This document shows positions 33,227 through 40,493 of a DNA stretch of 64,000 nt, piece by piece. Origin of the DNA: CAWUEZ02 sp963921355 (GTDB lineage Bacteria; Pseudomonadota; Alphaproteobacteria; Thalassobaculales; Thalassobaculaceae); NCBI GenBank assembly GCA_963921355.3, contig OZ001190.1, positions 4,340,001-4,404,000 of the forward strand, in the 5' to 3' direction. The first letter of the stretch is position 1, and the number at the start of each line of letters is the position of its first letter. The notes below the pieces were generated by a model. The model was not told where the DNA came from, made no database searches, and saw only the letters and a program-made list of their open reading frames with translations. The position numbers and the translations under genes are program-made.

Positions 33227-34219
33227 CTAGGTGCGCGTCACATGCTCCCGATCGTTCGGGTGCACCGGATGGTCGCGGATCGACACGAAGTACCGCCGGA
33301 AGACCTCGAAGTACGAGGAGAAACGGTAACCGCCATTGCGCTCCAGCACCGACTCGCGGTTGGCTCGGTAGATCTTGCTCAGGACGAACCACGGCAAACC
33401 CGGCCGCTCATGATGCAGGGCGTGCAGGTTGTTGGAGAGATAAAGCAGCGAGAGCGGGCCTACCCGGTCGACAATGACACTGCGCTGCGCTGGATCCGCT
33501 GCCGGGCGGTGCTCGGCGAAGGTGCGCAGCGCAAGCAGCGATGTGGCCGGCCACACCACAGCCAACAGGTAGAGCCAGGCGGGAATGTCCCAGAGCCAGA
33601 GCCAGCCCAGGACCGCGGCGACCTGCGCCGCATGGCCCAGGACCGCAAGACGGCGACGCCCCGCCATGACGTCACCGGCGTCCTGGCGCAGCGATGCGGC
33701 AGCGAGCCACCAGGGCCCCAGAAGCAGGCGCCCCGTCAGCGTGTTCAGCACAAGACGAAAGACACGGCCGCCTCGAGAGGCGGATCGCCAGGCGCTGCCG
33801 GACAGGTACCAGGACTCCGGGTCATCCAGCGGATCCGTCAGCCGATCATCGACGTGATGCGCCAGATGGGTGTCACGGTAGCGGTCGTAAGGCAGCCAAA
33901 TCAGAAGCGGCGGACCGGCAATGAGGCGGTTCAACCGGTGTGACGGCGTCGGATGGCCATGGATCACCTCGTGCTGAAGCGAAGCGTGCCACGCGACAGC
34001 CCAGGCAACCGGTGGCGCCCACACCCAGACCGGAATCTCGAACACTCCGGCGGCGCCAGTGCCCAGAAGCCATCCGGCATAGATCGCAACGGACAACAGC
34101 ACGGTCGGCCATTCTGTTGCGGCCGGAACCCGCACCCGCGTCGGTGACTGTCCGGGCGGCACAGCGCCGACGGACGCCATGCCCGCCCCGTCGATAGACG
34201 TGCGTTCAACCCTCTCCAT
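33227..34219 (-). CDS. Membrane fatty acid desaturase family protein
   Basis: A 330-aa membrane di-iron enzyme with the three His boxes: H-E-V-I-H-G-H (first), H-L-A-H-H (second) and N-N-L-H-A-L-H-H (third), plus about four hydrophobic helices. The third box with LHALHHERPGLPW is characteristic of one alphaproteobacterial subgroup. The start ATG at 34219 gives a Met-rich N-terminus, and a later ATG at residue 14 is possible. It is divergent from the HTH regulator at 34313. Whether it desaturates a lipid or hydroxylates a small molecule is unknown. Confidence 0.88.
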   Translation of the reverse strand: MERVERTSIDGAGMASVGAVPPGQSPTRVRVPAATEWPTVLLSVAIYAGWLLGTGAAGVFEIPVWVWAPPVAWAVAWHASLQHEVIHGHPTPSHRLNRLIAGPPLLIWLPYDRYRDTHLAHHVDDRLTDPLDDPESWYLSGSAWRSASRGGRVFRLVLNTLTGRLLLGPWWLAAASLRQDAGDVMAGRRRLAVLGHAAQVAAVLGWLWLWDIPAWLYLLAVVWPATSLLALRTFAEHRPAADPAQRSVIVDRVGPLSLLYLSNNLHALHHERPGLPWFVLSKIYRANRESVLERNGGYRFSSYFEVFRRYFVSIRDHPVHPNDREHVTRT

Positions 34220-34272
34220 GGGCAGACGCTAACGTTCCATCACCTGTTGTTGCAACGCGCGTTTGCAAAACA

Positions 34273-34303
34273 AATGTTGACTATGCACATCTTAACTAAC
34301 ATT
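34273..34303. promoter_or_regulatory. Candidate operator in divergent promoter
   Basis: The 94-base gap between the desaturase and HTH regulator is AT-rich. AATGTT (34273-34278) and AACATT (34298-34303) form an inverted repeat 19 bases apart. A TTGACT (34277-34282) that could be a -35 element overlaps the left arm. A nearby TTGTTGCAA...TTTGCAAAACAA palindrome lies just upstream. Placement suggests autoregulation by the HTH protein. There is no direct evidence for binding. Confidence 0.35.
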
Positions 34304-34312
34304 GTTGATATT

Positions 34313-35218
34313 ATGAAACATTCGGAGATTGAGATCGCAACCGGTCAGTCGGCGCCTGACAAGCGGGAGGTCTCCCGGTTGTTTCGTGATCGTCTGGAAC
34401 AGGCGATGGAACGGGCCGGGCTGTCGCGATCCGCTCTGGCCCGACGCATCGGCGTGGACCGTTCCACCCTGTCGCAGATTCTCTCGGGGGATGGCGACCG
34501 CTTGCCTCGTGCGGATACGGTGGCGGCCATCGCTGTCGCCCTGCACGTGTCGCTCGACTGGTTGCTCGGTCTTGCTGAGGAGGGCCAGTTCGCCGCCGAC
34601 ATCATGGAGCGGCAACCGGAGATCAGCCCGCGATCCCGCACGCCCGTCGATGAGAACTTGCTGCAATGGCATGCCGAGGCCGTCGGCTACAAGATCCGCT
34701 ACGTTCCCGAAAACCTGCCTGACCAGGTCAAGACCGCCGAGGTCATCGCATTCGAGTTCCGTGACACCGTCACCCAGACCACCGACCAGGCGATCCGCCG
34801 GGCTCAGGACCGTCTGGACTATGTCCGCCAGCCGGAGACCGACGTCGAGATCTGCACGTCAGTTCAACTGCTCCACGATTTTGCAGAAGGCAACGGTATC
34901 TGGCGCGACTTGCCGCTGGAGGTCCGGCGCGACCAGCTGATCCACATCGCCGATCTGATCGAGGATCTGTACCCGAGCGTGCGCTGGTATCTGTACGAAG
35001 GCGCGGTCGACTACGCGATACCGGTCACGATCTTCGGGCCCAAGCGCGCAGCGATCTACGCCGGCAACATGTATATCGTGTTCTCCACCACCGACCATAT
35101 CCGCGCTCTGACCCGGCGCTTCGACGATCTGATCCGGCACGCAATCGTCCACGCACACGAGATTCCCGCGTTCGCCCGCTCGCTGGTGAAAGCCCTGGAT
35201 GACAGGGGATCGGGATGA
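34313..35218 (+). CDS. XRE-type HTH regulator with C-terminal sensor-like domain
   Basis: A 301-aa protein. Residues about 20-85 hold a classic HTH (RLEQAMERAGLSRSALARRIGVDRSTLSQILSG...LPRADTVAAIAVALHVSLDWLLGLAE, in overlapping parts). A roughly 180-residue C-terminal domain follows (VIAFEFRDTVTQTTDQAIRRAQ, YPSVRWYLYEGAVDYAIPVTIFGPKRAAIYAGNMYIVF). The domain has no clear name to me. ATG 34313 (MKHSEIEIATG) is chosen over upstream frame starts. Its stop overlaps the ATG of the PhnD-like gene (ATGA), so the two are translationally coupled and probably form a ligand-sensing pair. Confidence 0.8.
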   Translation: MKHSEIEIATGQSAPDKREVSRLFRDRLEQAMERAGLSRSALARRIGVDRSTLSQILSGDGDRLPRADTVAAIAVALHVSLDWLLGLAEEGQFAADIMERQPEISPRSRTPVDENLLQWHAEAVGYKIRYVPENLPDQVKTAEVIAFEFRDTVTQTTDQAIRRAQDRLDYVRQPETDVEICTSVQLLHDFAEGNGIWRDLPLEVRRDQLIHIADLIEDLYPSVRWYLYEGAVDYAIPVTIFGPKRAAIYAGNMYIVFSTTDHIRALTRRFDDLIRHAIVHAHEIPAFARSLVKALDDRGSG

Positions 35219-36024
35219 TCCCGATCGCCAGTCTTCCGATGTACGACCTGCCGGAAGTGCGCCACGCAACGGACTCCTGGTGGCAGAGCATCCGTCGACA
35301 TCTAAAGGCGGTCGGAATCGCCGAGAGCCCCGCGTCGCTGACGCCGGAAACCCCGAACGACCGGGTCTGGCGGTCGCCCGACCTGCTGCTCACCCAGACC
35401 TGCGGTTATCCATTGACCCATGCCTACAGCGACTGTCTGAGCGCGATCGCGGTACCGGACTACGCAGCACCGGGGTGCGGCATGGGCCGCTATCGAAGTG
35501 CGTTCGTGGTTCGTGGGGACGACCCTTCCACCCGCCTGGAAGACTATCGAGGGCGGACCGCCGCCGCCAACGGACCTGACAGTCAGTCCGGCTGCAACGT
35601 CCTACGGGCTGCGGTCGCCCCACTCGCTGAGGCTGGCCACTTCTTCGCACGCGTCAACTGGACGGGATCCCACCGCGCCAGCATCGCGGCCGTTCGCGAT
35701 GGATCTGCCGCGATCGCCGCCATCGACGGCGTGACCTTGGCGCTGCTGAACCGCTACGCATCGGTCGAGACCGACGGCCTGCGAATTCTCGGCTGGAGCG
35801 CGGAGGCCCCCGCACTGCCCTACGCGACCCGCAAGGCTCTTTCCGCCGATGACCGCCAACGGCTGCGCGACGCCCTGATGGCCGCGGCGGTGGATCCGGA
35901 CGCCGATGCCGCACGCGAGGCCCTCCTGATCGCCGGCATGTCCGCCGTCAGCGACGACGCATACAATGCCATTCCGGCCATGCGCCGCACAGCAGAGACG
36001 CTCGGATACCCCAACCTGGCATGA
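35215..36024 (+). CDS. PhnD-like substrate-binding protein without signal peptide
   Basis: A 269-aa protein resembling PhnD/SsuA/transferrin-type periplasmic binding domains: IASLPMYDLPEVRHATDSWW, LLLTQTCGYPLTHAY, YRSAFVVRGDDP, GRTAAANGPDSQSGCNVLRAAVA and DGSAAIAAIDGVTLALLNRY. No signal peptide or lipobox is present at its only plausible start, which overlaps the HTH regulator stop by 4 bases. A cytoplasmic ligand-binding partner of the regulator is therefore more likely than an ABC-transporter component, and no ABC genes are adjacent. It carries several Cys residues. Confidence 0.8.
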   Translation: MIPIASLPMYDLPEVRHATDSWWQSIRRHLKAVGIAESPASLTPETPNDRVWRSPDLLLTQTCGYPLTHAYSDCLSAIAVPDYAAPGCGMGRYRSAFVVRGDDPSTRLEDYRGRTAAANGPDSQSGCNVLRAAVAPLAEAGHFFARVNWTGSHRASIAAVRDGSAAIAAIDGVTLALLNRYASVETDGLRILGWSAEAPALPYATRKALSADDRQRLRDALMAAAVDPDADAAREALLIAGMSAVSDDAYNAIPAMRRTAETLGYPNLA

Positions 36025-36051
36025 TGCACGGACTGCCTTGTCCGGTAGATG

Positions 36052-37233
36052 TCAGCGGTCGGTGAGAATCCGCCGGGCCAGGGACAGCATCTCGGTGTCG
36101 CTGGGCTCGATCGCGTTGTTGTCGATCATCGGCTTGTTCTCAGGTGCCTTCGCAACCGACACCAGTCGCTCCGCATCCGCCTCGGACAGGCCGGCATCGG
36201 CCAGCGACACGGGGAGCCCGACCTCGCGCACCAGATCCTCGAACCGATCCGCGCCGTGACGCGCCAACTCGTCGGTGTCACGGGTCGCGCGCGGATCAAC
36301 CCCCAGTGCCGCCGCCACCGGCGCGTAAAGGTCCGGGCGCAAGCCGCATGACCAGGGCAGGATCGCCCGCATGGCCAAAGCAACGGCTCGGCCGTGATGG
36401 ACATGGGCCATCGTACCGAGCGCGTGGCCGAAGGCATGCGCCAAACCGGTTCCGCAGCCGTCGATGGCAACACCCGCAAGCGCCGATCCAAGCGCCATCC
36501 GGCCGCGGGCGTTCAAATCATCCGGTGTTTGGACCGCGCGCTGCAGGTTGTCGGCAACGAGCCGCACCGCCTGAAGCGCCGTCCCCTCGATGACCGGAGT
36601 CGAATGGCGGTGCGTGAAGGCCTCGATCGCATGAACCAGCGCGTCGAGGCCGGTCGCCGCGGTCAGAGGGCCCGGCAATCCCCGGGTCATGGCCGGGTCG
36701 AGAATCGACAGATCGGCCTTCAGGGCGCCGCCCCAGGCCCAGACCTTGCGCCCCCGGTCGACCCCATAGACCGACGTTCGCGTCATTTCCGCCCCTGTGC
36801 CCGATGTTGTCGGCACCAGGATCTTCGGAATGGCAGTGGTCGGCAGTGGCTGGGCCAACACAGCGTACGCCTCCGCCGGGGCATCGCCGCATGCGACACA
36901 GGCCGCCAGTTTCGCGACATCGAGCGGCGATCCGCCCCCCAGACCGAGAACGACATCGGCACTGACCGCTCGGGCCCGCGCGGCGGCCGCATCCACCGAC
37001 GCATCGGACGGGTCGCTTTCCACGTCATTGAACAGATCGACGCCGAAGCCGTCGGCGTTCAACGCCTCGATGATGCGCGCCGGCATGCCCGTCGCCACCA
37101 CCCCAGGGTCGGTCACGACAAGGACCCGGGCGCCCGATCCACAGAGCCGCAGAACATCGCCGGGCAGGCCGTCCATGCGGTCCAGGCCATAGCTCATCAC
37201 GGGCCCCGGTTCGTGGGTGAAAGCGGTGAGCAT
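36052..37233 (-). CDS. Iron-containing alcohol dehydrogenase
   Basis: A 393-aa type III dehydrogenase. It has the GLGGGSPLDVAKLAA nucleotide motif (G-G-G-S-x-x-D), a conserved Asp region, and metal-binding His in GTGLAHAFGHALGTMAHVHHGRAVALAM. All usual Fe/Zn ligands appear intact, unlike the protein at 30777-31823. Related proteins reduce maleylacetate or oxidise 1,3-propanediol-type alcohols. The substrate here is unclear. It converges on the PhnD-like gene with a 27-base gap. Confidence 0.88.
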   Translation of the reverse strand: MLTAFTHEPGPVMSYGLDRMDGLPGDVLRLCGSGARVLVVTDPGVVATGMPARIIEALNADGFGVDLFNDVESDPSDASVDAAAARARAVSADVVLGLGGGSPLDVAKLAACVACGDAPAEAYAVLAQPLPTTAIPKILVPTTSGTGAEMTRTSVYGVDRGRKVWAWGGALKADLSILDPAMTRGLPGPLTAATGLDALVHAIEAFTHRHSTPVIEGTALQAVRLVADNLQRAVQTPDDLNARGRMALGSALAGVAIDGCGTGLAHAFGHALGTMAHVHHGRAVALAMRAILPWSCGLRPDLYAPVAAALGVDPRATRDTDELARHGADRFEDLVREVGLPVSLADAGLSEADAERLVSVAKAPENKPMIDNNAIEPSDTEMLSLARRILTDR

Positions 37234-37370
37234 TACAATGACCTCGTCGGTTCAGCGGAGCGGCGCCGTGATGCTTTCCCAAGCCTTGCCCACTGTCGCG
37301 CCGGAATGCGTCATCCCAGATCGCTTTCCGGGCCACCTTCACACGCGTTGAGAGCGGGTGACGCCGCCCG

Positions 37371-38315
37371 TCAAAGAGGCTCCGCCGACCCCGCGCGCAA
37401 AGCCTGGATACGTTCGCCATGGAACGCCGCGTAGCCCGGGGCCACGACCTGGGCCGAACCGGCCGTCAGCCGCGCATAGGCCGGCAGAGCATGAAACGGG
37501 ATGCCCGGGTTGGCATGGTGTTCCGCGTGGTAGGGCATATTCCAGGCAAGCCAGCGCACCGGCGCGAGGCTGACCACGGACCGTGTGTTCGCCCACATGT
37601 CGCGGATGTTCGGACAGCCCCAGTGTTCGGACAGAAGGTAGGCCCGCAGAAACGGTTGCCCCAGCAGAGCCGGCCCGATCCAGAGTTTCAGGACCGGAAC
37701 CGGATCAGTCGCCAGGGCAACGACGGTAACCGCAGCGTATGCGGCGACATAGCAGCGCGCTTCGATGATGGACCGGCGCCGCAGCCGGTCATCGAGAAAC
37801 CTGTCCGGCGCATGCCCCCAGGCCCTCACCAACAGCCCCCGGATCGCGCGGTGCCAGTACTCGAAACCGCTCAGCAGAAAGAAATAGCGGCCGAATGTCG
37901 TGGGCTTCGGCGATGCCAGTTCAGGGTCCCGATCGGGATCCTGGGTGAACCGGTGATGGGCGAAATGAAAGGCCGCGAACCAGCGGGGCGGCAATACCAT
38001 CAAGAAGCCGAACAGGTCGGCCAGGCCCCGGTTCAGCCATGGCGACGCGAACGCCGTGCGGTGAATGCACTCGTGCAGCGGCGTGAACAGAAAGGCCAGC
38101 AGGACCCCATGCGCCAGCATGGCGAAAAGCAGAACCGGACCATTCGTAGTCAGGCAAAGTGCACCTGTCCCTGCCAGAAGGCCCAAATGAACCGTCAGGT
38201 GGCGGAGCCCCGGCCCGTCTGACCTGCGCGAAAGCTCACGGACCGCCTCAGGGCATGCCGAGTTACGTACCTCTTCGGTCTCGCCCGGTTCGATCGCATT
38301 CTCAATATTTTGCAT
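37371..38315 (-). CDS. Membrane fatty acid desaturase family protein (second)
   Basis: A 314-aa membrane di-iron protein with the three His boxes H-E-C-I-H-R-T, H-F-A-H-H-R-F-T and H-A-E-H-H, and hydrophobic helices between them. The N-terminal 40 residues are charged and cytosolic. It differs clearly from the desaturase at 33227 in box wording (P-Y-H-A-E-H-H against N-N-L-H-A-L-H-H), so the two are not recent duplicates. It sits upstream of the Fe-ADH on the same strand (137-base gap) and is divergent from the candidate sRNA. The substrate is unknown. Confidence 0.88.
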   Translation of the reverse strand: MQNIENAIEPGETEEVRNSACPEAVRELSRRSDGPGLRHLTVHLGLLAGTGALCLTTNGPVLLFAMLAHGVLLAFLFTPLHECIHRTAFASPWLNRGLADLFGFLMVLPPRWFAAFHFAHHRFTQDPDRDPELASPKPTTFGRYFFLLSGFEYWHRAIRGLLVRAWGHAPDRFLDDRLRRRSIIEARCYVAAYAAVTVVALATDPVPVLKLWIGPALLGQPFLRAYLLSEHWGCPNIRDMWANTRSVVSLAPVRWLAWNMPYHAEHHANPGIPFHALPAYARLTAGSAQVVAPGYAAFHGERIQALRAGSAEPL

Positions 38316-38368
38316 CGCGGTATCGAAATCTCCTTGCCGTATCTCGAACAGAGGATCATATTTTGCAG

Positions 38369-38453
38369 TGCAGTACGACTGCCCACCGTGCTGTGTACAC
38401 TTCTTGGGCGTTTCCTCCCTTAACTCGGGCCGCGCTCGTCGCGGCCCTTTTTT
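38369..38453 (+). ncRNA. mmgR: Candidate alpha-r8/MmgR (suhB-family) small RNA
   Basis: A roughly 80-nt RNA gene is supported by a promoter-like pair (TTGCCG 38334-38339, 17-base spacer, CATATT 38357-38362), no plus-strand CDS for over 2 kb upstream, a 5' hairpin (GCCCA 38381-38385 with TGGGC 38405-38409), the exposed decamer TTTCCTCCCT at 38411-38420, and an intrinsic terminator (38427-38453). As I recall, the same UUUCCUCCCU core and overall length describe the conserved alphaproteobacterial alpha-r8 family (Rfam suhB, MmgR in Sinorhizobium), an Hfq-linked RNA affecting carbon storage. The exact 5' end is estimated. Confidence 0.65.
38427..38453 (+). terminator. Intrinsic terminator of the candidate sRNA
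   Basis: Stem GGGCCGCG/CGCGGCCC with loop CTCGT, followed by six T residues (38448-38453). No plus-strand protein gene lies just upstream, so it most likely ends the small RNA. Confidence 0.9.
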
Positions 38454-38604
38454 CTGTCTTCCACGCGTGGCATGCGGCAGCCGTTGCCGGGTGTCGCCGC
38501 TCAGGAACCGGCAATTCCTACCATGCCCTGGTAGCTGAAGATTGGGATTCTATATTTTTCAATGCCTTACCAGTCCGGAATAACTGGCGCGGCGCTTGCG
38601 AAAC

Positions 38605-38633
38605 CTCCCACGACCGAATTGATCTCGTGGGAG
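38605..38633 (+). promoter_or_regulatory. Hairpin masking a Shine-Dalgarno sequence
   Basis: CTCCCACGA (38605-38613) pairs perfectly with TCGTGGGAG (38625-38633) around an 11-base loop. The right arm carries the GGGAG ribosome binding site of the gene starting at 38641, 7 bases before its ATG. In RNA form the 9-bp stem would hide this site, so translation may depend on temperature, a small RNA or a protein that opens it. Confidence 0.5.
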
Positions 38634-38640
38634 CGAATGG

Positions 38641-39165
38641 ATGTCCAATCTCGATCCGATCTGTACCGACGTCTCAAATGACGAGGTGACCGCCCTGCCG
38701 AGCGCCGGCGGCCGGCGCACCGAAATGCTGTCGGGCGTGGCGCTTTGCGGTCGCGCCGCCGGACCGGTCCTTCTGGACACGATGTTCGGGGCAGCCAACG
38801 AGAACGAACCGGCGGCCGAGGGGCTTCTGTTCCGCCAGCTTCCGGCCGTCATCCGCGATGCGGTGGACGAATGGGCGATGCACCTGCAGCCGCGCCCCTG
38901 GCGGACCCGCCGCGAGATCATGGGCCGGTTCGCGGACATCTTCGCCGATCAGTTCAGACAGCATATGGACGCCCTTGGCGAGGAGGAGTTCGAGAGCCTC
39001 AAAGAGGTCGGCTTCACCTGCCTGCTGGAGCGCCTGGACGACGGAACCGCGATCCAGAACGTGCATCAGGCCCGGATCTTCCTGGACAGCGTCCACGACC
39101 ACCATCGCGATGCGGCCCGGGTCTTTCTCGGCCGTCAGAGCCCTCGTCTGCTGAACCACGCCTAA
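38641..39165 (+). CDS. Hypothetical protein, unknown
   Basis: A 174-aa protein that I do not recognise. The N-terminal 60 residues are low in predicted structure. The C-terminal two thirds look all-helical (LPAVIRDAVDEWAMHL, RREIMGRFADIFADQFRQHMDALGEEEFESLKEVGFTCLLERL, ARIFLDSVHDHHRDAARVFLG). There is no signal peptide. A ribosome binding site (GGGAG at 38629-38633) lies in the masking hairpin 38605-38633, and an intrinsic terminator follows at 39236-39263. It is therefore a single-gene unit, probably controlled at translation. Confidence 0.7.
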   Translation: MSNLDPICTDVSNDEVTALPSAGGRRTEMLSGVALCGRAAGPVLLDTMFGAANENEPAAEGLLFRQLPAVIRDAVDEWAMHLQPRPWRTRREIMGRFADIFADQFRQHMDALGEEEFESLKEVGFTCLLERLDDGTAIQNVHQARIFLDSVHDHHRDAARVFLGRQSPRLLNHA

Positions 39166-39235
39166 GCACAAGAACCGAATTCCTCCGCCGTCGGGAGGAC
39201 ACGCGTCCAAGACGGCACTCTCTCCCCTCGACTTC

Positions 39236-39263
39236 GCCCGCTTCCCCGTGAAGCGGGCTTTTT
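39236..39263 (+). terminator. Intrinsic terminator
   Basis: Stem GCCCGCTTC/GAAGCGGGC with loop CCCGT and a following T run (39259-39263). It ends transcription of the 174-aa gene (stop at 39165). Confidence 0.9.
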
Positions 39264-39269
39264 CTTTCG

Positions 39270-39611
39270 GTGCAACGACCTTGGAGGCGATGGCCAACAG
39301 CGCGCGTTACGAACCAGAACGGCAAGCGATTCAACCACCTGGGAAGTGCGCTGGATCGGTTCGACACGTGGGCTTCGCGGTACGAAACGCAACGCTCAGA
39401 GACCGTGTTGCCGGTGAGCACGACATTCGGATCTGCGGAAACGGTTCAGTTCTCCGTTTCGTACAAGGGGACCGAGAGGGCCCGCCAGTTCTTCTCGCTT
39501 GTCTTCGAAGACAACACGGCAGTCTTCCACGGACACATCTGCGACGAAGACGGCGAACAAACCGACGTGTCGAGCGTCGTCGAGCTCTTAAATTCAATCG
39601 AGATACAGTGA
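39270..39611 (+). CDS. Possible small gene or remnant, unknown
   Basis: A 113-aa frame from GTG 39270. The last 80 residues look like a real folded beta/alpha protein (VQFSVSYKGTERARQFFSLVFEDNTAVFHGHI), but the first 30 are Arg/Trp-rich and start right after a terminator without a ribosome binding site. No internal Met is present. A competing frame from ATG 39290 is Arg-rich and worse. It could be a truncated gene whose 5' part was lost. Function cannot be told. Confidence 0.35.
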   Translation: MQRPWRRWPTARVTNQNGKRFNHLGSALDRFDTWASRYETQRSETVLPVSTTFGSAETVQFSVSYKGTERARQFFSLVFEDNTAVFHGHICDEDGEQTDVSSVVELLNSIEIQ

Positions 39612-39670
39612 CGGCGCGGACCAGCATCCGGTAAGGGAGCTCGCGTCCACGGAGCAATCGCATTCGGCCC

Positions 39671-39697
39671 AAAAAAAGGCCGCCAGAGGCGGCCTTT
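39671..39697 (-). terminator. Intrinsic terminator, minus strand
   Basis: On the minus strand a 10-bp stem (AAAGGCCGCC/GGCGGCCTTT, loop of 3) is followed by a run of T residues (A 39671-39677 on the plus strand). It lies 45 bases after the stop of the gene 39742-40389. Confidence 0.85.
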
Positions 39698-39741
39698 GAG
39701 TCTATGGGAGAATGAAAAAGGTCAAGCCAGAGCGACAGCTC

Positions 39742-40389
39742 TCAATTCTTGACCATACCGGAGACACGGATGTCACCGGCCTCGATCGCGGACTTGAGCA
39801 GGTCAAGCCCGCGAGCAAGCTCTTCGTAGGACTCGCGATACCGGGTCAGTTCGGCGATCTCGGCTTCCTGGACGCCGGTTTTCGATCGGGCCCCCAGATC
39901 CAGCAGTTTCGCGAGATAACGACCTTTGATCCGCGCCGCCCGACGGACGACGCCTTCCACTTCCTTCGGATTGACGTCCATGACCACGTCCGAGACGGCT
40001 CGGCGGGTCTCCTCTGAGGCGAACCGGTCCAGTTCGCGCACGTACTGCGCGGCGTTGACCCGCCCGCCCGGAACGGCATCGTGCAGCCAGTTGGCGCGCT
40101 GGGCCGGCTTCGCTTCCTGTTTCGCGGCCGCCTTGGCCACTGGTCGCTTGACCGGGGCCGGCGCCGGCGCCGGCTTCGGCGCCTCGCGCACCGCATCCAA
40201 GGGACGGGCAGGTTTCGCTGCCGGGACGGAACTGCCGGCCGTCGGACGGTCCGGCGACGGCGTCGCCACGGTTTTGCCGACCGCGTTCGCATTCGCCGGC
40301 CCTTTCGGCGCGTCGGCGGCAAACGGGTCCCAATTGCCGATCGTATCGGCGGTCTCCAGGCCTTTATTCAAGGCGGCGGCAAGCGACAT
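39742..40389 (-). CDS. Hypothetical protein with Ala/Pro-rich linker
   Basis: A 215-aa protein, not recognised. The first 30 residues are helical and polar. Residues about 30-110 are a low-complexity A/P/K/R linker (RPLDAVREAPKPAPAPAPVKRP). A C-terminal helical domain (AAQYVRELDRFASEETRRAVSDVV, RRAARIKGRYLAKLLDLGARSKTGVQEAEIAELTRYRESYEELARGLD) follows. There is no signal or membrane helix. ATG 40389 (MSLAAALNKGLE) is preferred over a start 18 bases earlier. It is the only gene of its unit, with an intrinsic terminator after it. Confidence 0.7.
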   Translation of the reverse strand: MSLAAALNKGLETADTIGNWDPFAADAPKGPANANAVGKTVATPSPDRPTAGSSVPAAKPARPLDAVREAPKPAPAPAPVKRPVAKAAAKQEAKPAQRANWLHDAVPGGRVNAAQYVRELDRFASEETRRAVSDVVMDVNPKEVEGVVRRAARIKGRYLAKLLDLGARSKTGVQEAEIAELTRYRESYEELARGLDLLKSAIEAGDIRVSGMVKN

Positions 40390-40493
40390 GCGCGTCTCCC
40401 TTTTCAAGAACCGACGGTTTCTGTCGGTCGGTCGAATGATCGGGAAGACAGAAGCAAGAGGCGTGCCGGAATCCGCACCGGCACCGACAGAGG

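Noticed and set aside
39248..39634. Alternative frame with ATG 39290 (MANSARYEP...)
   Set aside because: The C-terminal half is Arg-rich and unlike a folded protein. The frame from 39270 is better, although itself doubtful.
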